A stretch of DNA of 64,000 nt from Spiroplasma alleghenense (GCF_003363775.1 NZ_CP031376.1:62001-126000); one strand, 5' to 3'; positions 23,431 to 34,032 are shown, counted from the stretch's first letter. Notes: generated from the sequence alone by a model not told the origin. Numbers and translations are program-made.

Positions 23431-24801
23431 ATGGTCGATTGAGTATTTAATGAAAGAGATTGAAAAATATGAAATGACGGTTGAATCCAAGAAGTTTATG
23501 GTGGTTGGTTTAGGGTTTATGCATTCACTATGACTCTTGGAGTAATCGCTGCAATTCTTTTTTCAGCTTACAAATTTTGAAGAAAAGATCTTCAATTGAC
23601 TCAATTGGCAATTGGAGCCGTTCCGATTGTTATTTGTTCGCTATTTGGGGCAAGTTTCTTTGGTAAGCTAAATTCCGGAGGGAAAACTGATTTCTCCAAT
23701 CCATCAGAAGTATGAAGGTTATTTCAATTTTGACAGGGTGGTATGGCAATTCACGGAGGTGTTTTTGTCGGAGCATTTGTAGGAATAATAATATTTTATT
23801 TTATGGGTCGAAGAACTCATGTTTCTGTATGAACCTATATGGATGCGATTATTCCAAATATTTTAATAGGTCAAGGAATTGGTAGATGAGGTAACTTCTT
23901 TAATCATGAAATTACGGGTCCGCCAATTGGCCTGGCTTCAGAAACTAATTTGTGATGGTTACCGAACTTTATAACAAGAAATACACAAGCAGTTTATATA
24001 GGCTTAAATAATAAGCCGCCAATAAATGGAATACATCTTGAAAACGGACAACTTTACCAATTAAATCCAATATTCATTTATGAAGCTTTTTGATTAATTG
24101 TTGCTTGAGCTGTCATTACTTTTGTGATTCCCCACTTCTTAAAGTGATTTCAAAAAAGACCAGAAAATATTTCAATGTCTAAACTAAATGTTGAATTAAA
24201 AAACGAATACTTCAATACATTTGCTAATGCATTGGGTGAATTTCAATTTACAAATTTTGGTGGTTGAAAATACGATCGTCTATTTTACTTTAATATTTCA
24301 AGCTACGGAATGAAAAATTATGATTCAGTTAAGTCGAGATTAGACAAATCTCGAAGTAATAAAGAAATTGGTTACTTGTCTTATAGATGAAAGATGGGAC
24401 AAGCTCTAGAAGAAGCCAACAATCCATACAGAATAAAAGTTATAAGATCAGGAGTTGAAGCCGGAGCCTATTTCTTTTCTTGGAACCTAGTTAGATTTAT
24501 TTTGGAACTACAAAGACCATCAAACCACTTATTTATCCAAAATGATAAAACTTTATCTCTTATTGTTATTGGGATCACTGGTTTAATTGGATTAATAGTA
24601 ATGGCTTTATGTCAGTTTGTTGTGCCATATTTATTTAGAAAAACAGGATATTCTTATGAAAAAGACTACTTTAAAGTAATTAATTTAAAAAATGTTGAGT
24701 CAATCAATCCTGAAGTTGCTAATAAAAAAAATAATGTCCGTAAATCAAAAGAAATCAAAGCTCAAGAAAAACTTGAAAAATTAAAACAAAAAGCTAAGTA
24801 G
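23431..24801 (+). CDS. lgt: Prolipoprotein diacylglyceryl transferase paralogue 2
   Basis: This 456-residue copy keeps the full family signature: GGMAIHGGVFVG with His108, GQGIGRWGNFFNHEITG with the conserved Arg, and VEAGAYFFSWNLVRFILELQRP near the C-terminus (quoted in part). It is therefore the better candidate for the active enzyme, needed for the BMP lipoproteins at 34822 and 36272. It is longer than usual because of a segment of about 90 residues before the last motif and a lysine/glutamate-rich cytoplasmic tail of about 50 residues. Many tryptophans are TGA. The start follows a GGAGG site. whiA follows after eight bases. Confidence 0.92.
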
Positions 24802-24809
24802 GTGATTTT

Positions 24810-25766
24810 GTGTCTTTTGCTCTAGAAGTTAAAGAAGAAATTGTGACCCATACGTTCACAGAACAACAAAAAAAGGCGTTTCTGTGCGGCTTTATAAAAT
24901 ATAATGGCGAGATTATTATTTCAGATAATAAATCTCGTTTAATTTTAACAACCATTAGTAACAGAATTGCTCGAACAATAATTAGTTTTATAAAAAATTT
25001 CTATGAAGGCGAAATTTTGATATCAATTATACAGTCTCAAAAACTTAAAAAAAGCAAAACTTTTCAAATTACACTAAAAGATAAAGTTTTTGAATTTTTA
25101 TTTAATTTTAATATTTACAACACTAATAAAAGTGGTAAAATAATTGAGGTGGAAGAAACCTTTAGAAATAACACAAGTTTATTAAGGGCTTATATTTCGG
25201 GGGTCTTCATTGCAGTAGGAAGTGTTAATTCCCCGGAAACTAGCAATTACCATTTAGAATTGCAGTTTGGAGAAGAAGTTTCAACAAGCGTTTTTAACGA
25301 ACTACTAAAGCCACTGGGTTTTGATTTCAAGACTATAAAAAGAAAGTCAAAATTCGTTAGCTATATTAAAAAATCAACAGTTGTTTCAGACTTTCTTAAG
25401 TTAATAGATGCTCCTAATTCGGTAATGAAGTTTGAAAATCAGAGAATTTCAAGAGATATGTTGAACAATATCAATCGTATGATAAATATAGATATTTCTA
25501 ACCAGGCAAAAACTCTCGATGCCGGTCAAAGACAGGCAATGCAGATAAAAAATTTGAAAGAGAAAGGTTATTTTAGATTTTTATCCGATAAAGCTAAGTT
25601 TTTAGCAAATGTCAGATTAGAGAGACCCGAGGCAACATTTTCTGAGCTAGAGGAAATACTAAATAATAACAATATCCCCATTTCTAAATCAGGGGTAAGT
25701 AATTTATTTAGAAACATAGAAAAAATTTATAAAAATAGTCAAGAGGGAAAAAATGAAAAAGGATAA
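24810..25766 (+). CDS. whiA: WhiA-family DNA-binding protein
   Basis: WhiA proteins combine a LAGLIDADG-like N-terminal domain with a C-terminal helix-turn-helix; they regulate sporulation in Streptomyces and affect division in Bacillus, but the role in Mollicutes is unclear. The 318-residue product starts SFALEVKEEI, contains FLCGFIKYNGEI and LRAYISGVFIAVGSVNSPE (the degenerate homing-endonuclease-like motifs), and ends with LANVRLERPEATFSELEEIL and ISKSGVSNLFRNIEKI (HTH). The GTG start follows AGGTGATTTT. Its end overlaps the next gene by 14 bases, indicating translational coupling. Confidence 0.93.
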   Translation: MSFALEVKEEIVTHTFTEQQKKAFLCGFIKYNGEIIISDNKSRLILTTISNRIARTIISFIKNFYEGEILISIIQSQKLKKSKTFQITLKDKVFEFLFNFNIYNTNKSGKIIEVEETFRNNTSLLRAYISGVFIAVGSVNSPETSNYHLELQFGEEVSTSVFNELLKPLGFDFKTIKRKSKFVSYIKKSTVVSDFLKLIDAPNSVMKFENQRISRDMLNNINRMINIDISNQAKTLDAGQRQAMQIKNLKEKGYFRFLSDKAKFLANVRLERPEATFSELEEILNNNNIPISKSGVSNLFRNIEKIYKNSQEGKNEKG

Positions 25767-25977
25767 CGTTATTTCAATTTTAAGTGAAAACATGAAAGAA
25801 TTGAGAATGAAAGCCAATATAACTCAAGAAGAATTGAGTTTCCGTTCAGGTTTACACAGAAACTATATTTCAGATACTGAAAGAGGTACCCGTAATATAT
25901 CAATTAAAGCAGTTGAAAAAATTGCTCAAGGACTAGAAGTTCCAGTAGAGGATCTATTCGTTAATAAAAACAAATAG
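25753..25977 (+). CDS. Small XRE/Cro-type helix-turn-helix regulator
   Basis: The 74-residue product is a single HTH_3 domain: LRMKANITQEELSFRSGLHR, YISDTERGTRNISIKAVEKI and GLEVPVEDLF cover all five helices. There is no other domain, so it would act as a DNA-binding dimer or as an antagonist. The ATG lies inside the last codons of whiA with a GAGGG ribosome binding site, so the two are co-translated. Its target is unknown. The gene ends just before a terminator that is shared with the converging rhodanese-like gene. Confidence 0.9.
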   Translation: MKKDNVISILSENMKELRMKANITQEELSFRSGLHRNYISDTERGTRNISIKAVEKIAQGLEVPVEDLFVNKNK

Positions 25978-25988
25978 TAAAATTAAAA

Positions 25989-26018
25989 AAATTATTTCGT
26001 ATTGCGAAATAATTTTTT
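25989..26018. terminator. Bidirectional intrinsic terminator
   Basis: Arms AAATTATTTCG (25989-25999) and CGAAATAATTT (26005-26015) pair perfectly and are flanked by A- and T-runs. It separates the regulator gene from the converging minus-strand rhodanese-like gene. Confidence 0.85.
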
Positions 26019-26414
26019 TTATGATGTTTTGAATGTTGTGTATTTGTCTAAGAATCCGGTTACTCTGACTTCTTTGTAACCTCCAACCAGAATATAAGAT
26101 TTAATTCGGCGCTTATCTAAAGTTTGATAAATTTCTAGATGGCTTCTATAATCCTCGTTTATTAATAAAATTTTTTTATTTCTATCAAGCTTCTTAAAAT
26201 ACCTCAATTTAAATGTCAGATGATCAATATTAATACTATCTATTAAGTGACTAGTTTCAAAGCTTGCTCCAGGCCGAATATCAATAACTTGCCATTTATC
26301 TGATTTTAAAATTTTAGGTAAGTGCTTAATTTTTTTAACTCTGTATTTGCTTCTGAATGAATTACCAGTAAATATTCTTCCAAAAAACTTCAAAATTGCT
26401 TCAATAAATTGCAT
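26019..26414 (-). CDS. Rhodanese-like domain protein without cysteine
   Basis: The 131-residue product has a hydrophobic/basic N-terminus and then a rhodanese fold: WQVIDIRPGASFETSHLIDSINI (cited in part as DIRPGASFETSHL) is the first conserved motif and ILVGGYKEV is the C-terminal one. The active loop, normally C-x-x-G-x-R, reads INEDYRSH, and the whole protein has no cysteine, so it cannot act as a sulfurtransferase. Related single-domain proteins of this kind are often annotated only as rhodanese-like. A GAGGT site precedes the ATG. It is a lone minus-strand gene between the regulator and secG. Confidence 0.82.
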   Translation of the reverse strand: MQFIEAILKFFGRIFTGNSFRSKYRVKKIKHLPKILKSDKWQVIDIRPGASFETSHLIDSINIDHLTFKLRYFKKLDRNKKILLINEDYRSHLEIYQTLDKRRIKSYILVGGYKEVRVTGFLDKYTTFKTS

Positions 26415-26486
26415 AAATATACCTCAAAATAATTATACATAATTTAAAAATTTATAGTAAAATAATTAAAGGAATAGGTGATTTTA

Positions 26487-26759
26487 ATGCAAGCGCACGA
26501 ATGACAGAATACATTAATAATGGTTTTTGAAATTTTTGCTATGATAATAGCTTTAATTATGATAGCTGTAGGATTAATTCAAAATAAAAAATCTCAAACA
26601 GGATTGAGCGCACTTAATGGGGGAAATGATGAATTGTTCTCTAACTCAAAAGAGCGCGGTTTAGATAAAACTATGTCAATATGAATGTTTTCTCTTGGAA
26701 TTGCCTTGTTTGTAATAACCATTATTATTTGTATACTTACGAACACTATTCTTAAATAA
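26487..26759 (+). CDS. secG: Protein-export membrane protein SecG
   Basis: SecG is the small accessory subunit of the SecYEG translocon. The 90-residue product has two transmembrane helices (about residues 12-32 and 66-88) joined by a loop with the family motif IQNKKSQTGLSALNGGNDELF. TGA tryptophans at codon 6 and in the second helix hide it from standard-code reading. An AGGTGAT site precedes the ATG. The rnr gene follows, as in many Firmicutes, but a terminator-like hairpin overlaps the secG stop codon. Confidence 0.92.
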
Positions 26760-26771
26760 TAGTGTTTTTTA
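26742..26771 (+). terminator. Terminator or attenuator overlapping the secG stop codon
   Basis: Arms AACACTATT (26742-26750) and AATAGTGTT (26758-26766) pair perfectly and are followed by TTTTT. The secG TAA (26757-26759) is between and within the arms, so a terminating ribosome would cover the hairpin and could allow read-through into rnr. Confidence 0.65.
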
Positions 26772-26792
26772 TTAGAAAATGAGGATTTAGAA

Positions 26793-28901
26793 ATGATTAA
26801 AATTATCTTGGAGAGCTTAGTACAAAAAAGCCTGCAAAAAGTTTCTGATTTATCCAATAAACTAAAAGTTTCTGATTTTGAACAATTTCAATTCTCTTTA
26901 AATCAATTAGAAGAAGAACATAAAATTGCTACGACCATTAACGGTGATGTTTATCTGATTGGAAAAGACTTTAAAGTAGGAACAATAAAAATAAATGATA
27001 AAGGTTTTGGATTCGTCAAGGATTTTAACGACCCTGATAATGACTATTTTGTTCCAGCAATTTTTTTAGCTGGTTCAATAACAAATGACGAAGTTGTTTA
27101 TAAATTAGAAAAAGAAAATGATGGTCGCTTAAAAGGGATAGTTTTAGCAATTTCAAAAAGAACTAAAAAGTTTTTAATTGGGGAAATCAATAAATCATGA
27201 GATGGCAAATATTTAGATTTTATACCAGCAGAAAACGGATTTAAAAACTACCGCATTGTCATGGTAAACAAGGCGGCTTTTAAAATTGAACCTGATCAAT
27301 TGATTAAAGTTAAAATACTTGAAGTAAAAGAGAAAAAAATGTTTACAAAAATAGTAGAAATAATCGGTAATTCTAATAAAGCCGTAGATCGAATTATTTC
27401 AATTGCTTATGAGTTTGATGTTCCAACCGAGTTTAAAAAAGAAACTTTGAAAAATGCTGAATCGGTTGCAAAGCCAATCAACTACAATGATGCTCAGGTA
27501 ACGAGACGTACAAATTTAATAGTTGATAAAAATTTAGTAACAATTGATGGTGAGGATTCGAAAGATTTAGATGATGCTATTTATGTAGAAAAATTAGCAA
27601 ATGGAAATTATAAACTTTTAGTTGCAATTGCAGATGTTAGTTACTATGTAGAACCTAGATCTGCATTAGATTCTGAAGCTCTATACAGAGGAAACTCAGT
27701 TTACCTAGCAAACAAGGTTTTGCCAATGCTGCCCAAAACTTTATCAAACGGAGTATGTTCTTTGAATCCTAATGAAGATAAATTATGTTTAGTTTGTGAA
27801 ATGGAATTCGACAGCAAGGGGAATATTGTAAGTAAAAAAGTTTATGAATCTATCATGAATTCTAAAGCTCGATTAACATATAAGGAAGTAAACAAATTTT
27901 TTGAAACCAAAGAAACTGACAGACCCAAAGAAATTGCAGAAATGTTGATGGTTGCAAGAGAGCTACACGAAATTATTGAAAAAGAGCGCGATATTCGTGG
28001 TTCAATAGACTTTGATGTTAAAGAGGCTAAAGTAATTTTGGATAGCGACTCTAATGTAATTGATATTGTAGCTAGAACTGTTGGAATTAGTGAAAAATTA
28101 ATTGAAAACTTTATGGTTAGTGCCAACGAAAGCGTTGCTGAAATTGTATTCAAAAAAGAACTTCCATTTATTTATCGAGATCACGGCAAACCAAAAGATG
28201 AAAATTTAATAGAGTGATATGGAATGCTTTCTAACTTTGGTATAAACCCAAAACTGACAGATTCAGATAAGTTGAATCCAAGAAATATCCGTCATACACT
28301 TCAAGAAATATCTAAACAAATTCCTGACCGCGATGAACGAGAATTAATAAATATCACCTTATTAAGATTTATGGAAAAAGCTGAATACAATCTTGATAAT
28401 ATCGGACATTTCGGATTAGCTAGCGAATGCTATACTCACTTCACTTCTCCTATTAGACGTTATTCAGATTTAATTGTTCATCGATACTTAAAACAGTACT
28501 TAATTGATAAGGATTTAAATCCAAAAAGTTTAACTAGAAATGAAAACTTCATTAATCGCGCTTGCACAATAATTAATGATACTGAAAAAAAAGGCGTTAA
28601 CACCGAAAGAGAAGTTAACAAAGTTTGTATGGCGGAATATATGACAAAATTTATTGGGCAAGAATTTGATGGAATTGTTTCGGCTGTTTTAAAATTTGGA
28701 GTTTTTGTTCAACTTCCAAATTGCGTCGAAGGTCTAGTTCATATTACTGAATTGGGTTCAGATTTCAGTTACGATGAAAAAATGCAAACGATGGTAAGTA
28801 AACAAAACTTAGTATATAAATTAGGTCAAAAAGTTAGAATAAAAGTTAAAAATGCTGATGTTAAAAAAAGGATAATTGACTTTATGTTTATTAAAAAATA
28901 A
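26793..28901 (+). CDS. rnr: Ribonuclease R
   Basis: RNase R is a processive 3'-5' exoribonuclease that degrades structured RNA and works with SmpB-tmRNA in trans-translation. The 702-residue product has the N-terminal cold-shock domain (GFGFVKDFNDPDNDYFVP), the RNB catalytic motif DGEDSKDLDDAIYVEKL with the metal-binding aspartates, HFGLASECYTHFTSPIRRYSDL (cited as YTHFTSPIRRYSD) and a C-terminal S1 domain (FDGIVSAVLKFGVFVQLPN). Two TGA tryptophan codons occur. It is followed by smpB after 12 bases, and the tmRNA gene comes next. Confidence 0.96.
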
Positions 28902-28913
28902 GGGGAGATTTCA

Positions 28914-29360
28914 ATGGGAGAACATGTTATTGTAAAAAATAAAAAGGCTTATTTTAATTACGAAATTCTAGAAACCTTTGAAGCAGGATTGGTTTTAAAT
29001 GGACCAGAAATAAAATCTATTCGTAGCAAAGATGTTTCAATCAATGAAGCCTTTATTTTAATTCGCCGCGGAAGAGCAGAAGTCCTTAACATGTCCATTA
29101 AAAAATACGAATTCGCAACAAATATTAAATTAGAACCAGAACGAAATCGTTATTTATTACTCCATAAAAAAGAACAACAAAAAATTTTAAAAAGAATTCA
29201 ATTGGAAAATTTAACTTTAGTACCTCTTCGACTTTACCTAAAAGACAATTTAGCAAAACTTGAAATTGGTTTGGGTAAAGGTAAAAAAAATTATGATAAG
29301 AGGGAAACTATAAAACAAAGAGATGTTGAAAGAAGAATTTCAAAATTGAACAAATACTAA
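28914..29360 (+). CDS. smpB: tmRNA-binding protein SmpB
   Basis: SmpB binds the tRNA-like end of tmRNA and is needed for ribosome rescue. The 148-residue product has the family motifs [48 protein letters not shown] and [20 protein letters not shown] near the C-terminus. Length is normal. A GGGGAGA site precedes the ATG. The gene lies between rnr and the tmRNA gene, so all parts of the trans-translation and non-stop mRNA decay pathway are adjacent. Confidence 0.97.
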   Translation: MGEHVIVKNKKAYFNYEILETFEAGLVLNGPEIKSIRSKDVSINEAFILIRRGRAEVLNMSIKKYEFATNIKLEPERNRYLLLHKKEQQKILKRIQLENLTLVPLRLYLKDNLAKLEIGLGKGKKNYDKRETIKQRDVERRISKLNKY

Positions 29361-29411
29361 TTATTTATTTCGTGTCTAATTTTATCGCTATTAAATACCG
29401 AAATAAAAGTA

Positions 29412-29417
29412 TATAAT
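29412..29417 (+). promoter_or_regulatory. -10 element of the tmRNA promoter
   Basis: TATAAT at 29412-29417 lies nine bases before the mature 5' end of the tmRNA. No good -35 hexamer is visible at the expected distance. Confidence 0.55.
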
Positions 29418-29425
29418 TAGTTTAT

Positions 29426-29834
29426 GGGGATGTCCCGGTTTCGACAGGATATCTCTGGTGAAGAGTTGCAGTGGTGTGGTAGACCATAAGACTTCTAGGT
29501 TTGAAAAAATGCAAACAAAAAACGCGAAAGCGAAAACTTTGAAATGCCAGCATTTATGATCAATAACGCATCAGCTGGAGTTGCTTTAGCAGCTTAATAA
29601 TTCTTAAGAATTATAGTATTTCCGCAGTTTGATAATTTGTACATTATTAATTCTGTGTAAGCCTTGTACAATAGATTTGCCAACCGACAGTAAGGTGAGT
29701 CGAAATTATACTGTCAACGTTTTAATTAATTTTTGATAACTTCATTATTTGAAACGCATCCAAAGTTATCTAAACTGTAGAAACTTTTCACCGGACTATT
29801 TTGGACGCGGGTTCGATTCCCGCCATCTCCACCA
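29426..29834 (+). ncRNA. ssrA: Transfer-messenger RNA (tmRNA)
   Basis: The 5' end GGGGATG (29426-29432) pairs with CATCTCC before the 3' ACCA, forming the tRNA-like acceptor stem, and the 5' segment GTCCCGGTTTCGACAGG and the T-arm GGTTCGATTCC are standard. The tag frame runs from GCA at 29511 to 29594 and ends TAATAA: 28 residues that begin ANKKRES, contain ENFEMPAFMINNASAG and end VALAA. The tag resembles those of the Spiroplasma/Mesoplasma/M. capricolum group. The 3' CCA is encoded. Confidence 0.97.
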
Positions 29835-29919
29835 TTTTTTTGAAATTTAAAAAAGGCAATTAATTTGATTATTGATTTTCTTTTTTAAATTTTAATTTTA
29901 TTTAAAAGCGAGGTATAAA

Positions 29920-31917
29920 ATGTCTGGATCAATATGAACAATTGTAGCGGTTTGCTCGGCTTTTACAGGCCTATTTACTTTTATATATGCTTTAATTTAT
30001 GGACTAACTCGTCATTTGTTTGAGAAAATAAAAATTTATTATTTATTAATAATAGGAATAATATTTGGTGGACTTGCTTTGCTTGTCGGGGTACTTGTAA
30101 AAGTTATGATTCCAATACAAGAAATCCAATATTTGGCATTGTTTTTTCCGGTTTTAGTATTGGGTCTGATCATAATTTTCGTTGGTTTCATAGCTGCAAT
30201 AGGAGCTGCTATTATTGAAACAATCACAATATTGGTGATGCCAAATTGAATGCCAAATTTATTTCAAGCAGTTAATAATAATTATGTTTTAGCTATCTTG
30301 GTTGTCAGCTATGTAGTAATTATTATTATGGCGATATTCAAAAAATACTTCCAAAAGGTAAATAATTGATGAGTTTGATCTGTGTTTTCCCTATCAGTAT
30401 TAAGTTCGGGAATGTTGTTTATATTTGTTGATAATTTTACAATTGAAAGAATCACCAGAATCCTGGTTTTATCATCTTGGATTTTAACGGGATATTTATG
30501 TTTTGCAATTTTCAGCGTTATTGAGGCTGTATATCGTCATGCCTTAAAGTTAAGAAACATTATTTCATATGACCAAAACCGTTACATTCTTGAATCGGGA
30601 GCTAATATGGCAATTACAGATTTTGTAACTAAAAACAAAATCAAGTATGGTCTTTTTGTAAATTATTACATTGCCAATTTTGATAAATTTGAAAAAAAAT
30701 TAAATAATCGAGTTAAGGATTACATTATTCAAAATATCGCCGGACAAGCTTATAAAAGTTTTCAAGACTACGATGGAAGAACAGTTTTTTTTAAATCTTC
30801 ATACAAATTATTTGGTGCTTTTGTACCATTAGAGGAAATTGATTTTGATAAAGTTAATAATGCATATGAAAATAATAATAAGCCAATTCGAGATGAAAAC
30901 GACTTGCTTCATGCCGTTCAAATTACTTTAAATAAAATTAAGACTAAATTTAAAATTGATAACTATTTTATTTCAATTAAGTTGCTTGGCTCAGTTTCTA
31001 TTTACGGAATTCATAGCAATGATGTAGAACAATTGCAAGCTTTCAATCGATACTCGGAAACAGAAAAAGTTAGAAGAAAAAATGAAAATAATATAATCAT
31101 TGTTAAACCAACAGATTTCAATTCGCAATTGAATCAAAATAGAAAGATGTTGGCTCTAAACGAAATCATCGACTTGAACCATTTTGGAACAATTTTTGAG
31201 CCAATTTTTTCTATGAGTAGAAATGAAATAGAGGGCTTCTATTTGAGCCCTACAGTTGGGGGATTAAAATTAACAGATTCGGTAATGAAAAAACCGTTAG
31301 TAACAATTAGTGAATCGGGGCTAGAATCGCTTTTTAACCGCTTCAAAAGTTTAGAAAACCTTAAGGACGCTAAGGAATTTCGTAAGCTGCTAAAAAATAA
31401 AAAAATATTTTTTAACTATGATCAGTGGGTTGTCTCAAGTGAGGATTTTTCAATTAATGATTTACTTGAAAAATTATCAAGTTTAAATTTAAGTAAGCAT
31501 GATCTGTGTTTTTTATTTGATATTACCAAAGAAGTAACATCAATTGAATTTTTGAAAAAAAATATCAAACTTATTAAAAAAGCCGGAATTAAAATAGGAT
31601 TAACTTATTTTGGAGCAAAAGACACTGCCTATCAATTAATTGGTTCATACCGACCAGACTACCTTTTTATTGATGAAGAAATAATCAATAAATTAGGAAA
31701 AGTTAAAGAGTATCAGGAAATATTTGTAAAATGTCAAGAAATTGGGGCCAAAATTGATGCTAAAATAATTCTTAAAGGTATTGATAATTACTTAACTTTT
31801 AAAAAATTAGAAAAATATCAATGTGACTTAATTGCGGGTAAATTAATTGGATCAAGCAAAAGTCCCAAGCCGCAACTAGCAGATGAAACAATTTTTTTGC
31901 TTAATAAAAAAGATTAA
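29920..31917 (+). CDS. Multi-pass membrane protein with degenerate GGDEF- and EAL-like domains
   Basis: The 665-residue product has six or seven hydrophobic helices within residues 5-210. Residues about 245-345 resemble a GGDEF fold (NYYIANFDKFEKKLNNRV, YKLFGAFVPLEE) but the GGDEF loop is missing. Residues about 420-660 resemble an EAL fold: FEPIFSM, LCFLFDITKE, KKAGIKIGLTYFGAKDTAYQ, YLFIDEEIINKL and IILKGIDNYLTFKKLEKYQ line up with the order of EAL motifs. The EAL triad, the DDFG aspartates (here TYFG) and the AEGVE glutamates are absent, so c-di-GMP hydrolysis is not expected. It could sense a nucleotide or act as a scaffold. A GAGGT site precedes the ATG; mgtE follows after 23 bases. Confidence 0.72.
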
Positions 31918-31940
31918 TAAAACTAGAATGGAATAAAAAA

Positions 31941-33383
31941 ATGGAAATGACAGAAGTAAAACAGATTGAAAAACAGATTATCGATTTGTCGAAACAAAAC
32001 AAAACAAAAGAATTAAAGGAGGTTTGTGAATCATATCCACTTGTGGATGTGGCTGAAGCTCTGGCAGAAATTGATAACGAGGTTGTTCTAAAAATAATTC
32101 GCCTCCTCTCAACTGAGGACGCATCACATGTTTTTATTTATCTTTCTCGAAAAACTCAAGAATTTCTTGTTGAAAAATTAACTAATATTGAATTGAAAGA
32201 ATTAATTAATGATTTATACATTGATGATGTAATTGATACAATCGATGAGTTATCAACTGAAGCGGTGCGCAAGGTTTTAAAGGTGGCCTCCAAAGAAGTT
32301 CGTCTAAAAGTAAACCAAATTCTTGAATATGACGAAATGACAGCGGGAGCAATAATGTCAGTTGAATATATTAAATTACTAGAAAGTGATACGGTTTCTT
32401 CGGCGATTAAAAAAATTCGTGAGCTTTACGAAATAAACGAGGAGAACGAAGATTTCTTTGTTGTTGATAAATTTGATAACTTGGTTGGTTACTTACAATT
32501 AAAAGACTTAGTTTTCAATAAGGAAAAAGCCTTAATCAGCTCCATAATGGACAAGCGTTTGATTTATGCGCAAACAACAACAGATCAAGAGGATGTTGCT
32601 GATATTTTTAAAAAATATGATATCCAAACGTTACCGGTTTTAGATTCAGAAAATAAATTTGTAGGAATAATCACTGTGGACGATGTTATAGATGTTATTG
32701 AAGATGAAAATACAGAAGACATTCACAAAATGGGGGGGATGAAACCATTAGAAGATAGCTATTTTGATACTGGTTTTTGAAAAATGATGTGATCGCGAGC
32801 AGGTTGACTAACTTTTTTAATGCTCTCAGCCACTTTTATGCAATTAATAATAATCGGTTCAATGATGTTATTTAAGGTTAATGGCTCTCAAATATCACTA
32901 AATAGTAGTGTGTTTGTAATGACAATGATTATCTTGCCTGTTCTGCTTGTGGTAATAACAACTTCTAGTAATGCAGCCAACCAGTCATCAACTATGATAG
33001 TTAGAGCTATTGCCTTAAAAGAAATTAAAAAGGGAGATTACTGAAAAGTTGTTTGAAAAGAATTTCGTGTTGCTTCAATGGTTGGTGCTTTTGTAGTTTT
33101 CTTCAATTTCATTAGAATGATAATTATTTTTGCAATTCAGTTCAATGGGGATATTAATCAAACTGAACTTTGAACTGCTATTCTAGTCACTTCGCTTGTA
33201 ATGTTCATCTCAATAGTAACTTCTAAGCTAATTGGAGCTAGTCTTCCAATGTTGGCTAAGTACTTCAAATTGGATGCGGCCATTTTTGCCTCACCAATTA
33301 TTACAACCATAGTTGATACTTTAACTACTTTATTATTTATGGGAGTGGCTTTTGGATTTTACAGTCCAATCCTTGGGGTTTAA
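31941..33383 (+). CDS. mgtE: Magnesium transporter MgtE
   Basis: MgtE is a dimeric Mg2+ channel gated by intracellular Mg2+. The 480-residue product has the N-terminal helical domain (residues about 1-125), a pair of CBS domains (MTAGAIMSVEYIKL, VVDKFDNLVGYLQLKDL, ILPVLDSENKFVGIITVDDV read here as LPVLDSENKFVGIITVDDV) and five transmembrane helices from about residue 285 with the motif SSNAANQSSTMIVRAIALKE that lines the pore. Several TGA tryptophans. There is no long leader before it, so no Mg2+ riboswitch is present. trmB starts one base after its stop. Confidence 0.95.
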
Positions 33384-33384
33384 A

Positions 33385-34032
33385 ATGAGATTAAGAAATA
33401 AGCCCTGAACAGAATCTTTTTTAAAGGAAAACCAATGGTGACTTTTGCCTGTAATAGTTAAAGAACCATTAAATTTAGAGAAAATTTATGCAAATAAAAA
33501 CCCAATCCACTTAGAAATTGGATGCGGCAAGGGTGGATTTATTACAAATCTTGCCAGTCAAAATAAAAATATTAATTTTGTAGCAATGGAGAAAGAAACC
33601 ACGGTAATTGGGGTTGCTGTTAAGAAATCTTTGACCACAAATCCGGATTTAAAAAATTTGCGATTCTTAAATTCTTATGCAGAAAAATTAGAAGAATATT
33701 TTTCAACTAATTCAGTTGAAAGAATTTACCTTAATTTTTCTGACCCTTGACCAAAATCACGACATGCTAAAAAACGCCTCACTTTTACAACTTTTTTAAA
33801 TATTTATAAAAATATTTTAGTTGATGGGGGTGAAATTCATATTAAAACAGACAATGATAAACTATATGAATTTACTTTAGAAATGGTGGAGTTAAACCAA
33901 TGGAAGTTGGTATCGAACACAAACGATCTTTATAATGATAAAAATTTGCTTAAAAACAATATTCCTACTGAGTATGAAACAAAATTTCATAATTTAGGTA
34001 AAAATATTAACAAAATTATTATTAAAAAATAA
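33385..34032 (+). CDS. trmB: tRNA (guanine-N7-)-methyltransferase
   Basis: TrmB uses S-adenosylmethionine to make m7G46 in tRNA. The 215-residue product shows the SAM-binding motif IHLEIGCGKGGFITNLA near residue 42, the acidic ends of the following strands (FVAMEKETTV), and the family signature LNFSDPWPKSRHAKKRLT near residue 120, in which the tryptophan is TGA. The C-terminal ETKFHNLGKNINKI also matches. It begins one base after mgtE and is followed by a terminator, so it ends this operon. Confidence 0.95.

Noticed and set aside
31918-31940. Possible Mg2+ riboswitch before mgtE
   Set aside because: Only 23 bases separate mgtE from the upstream gene, far too short for an M-box.
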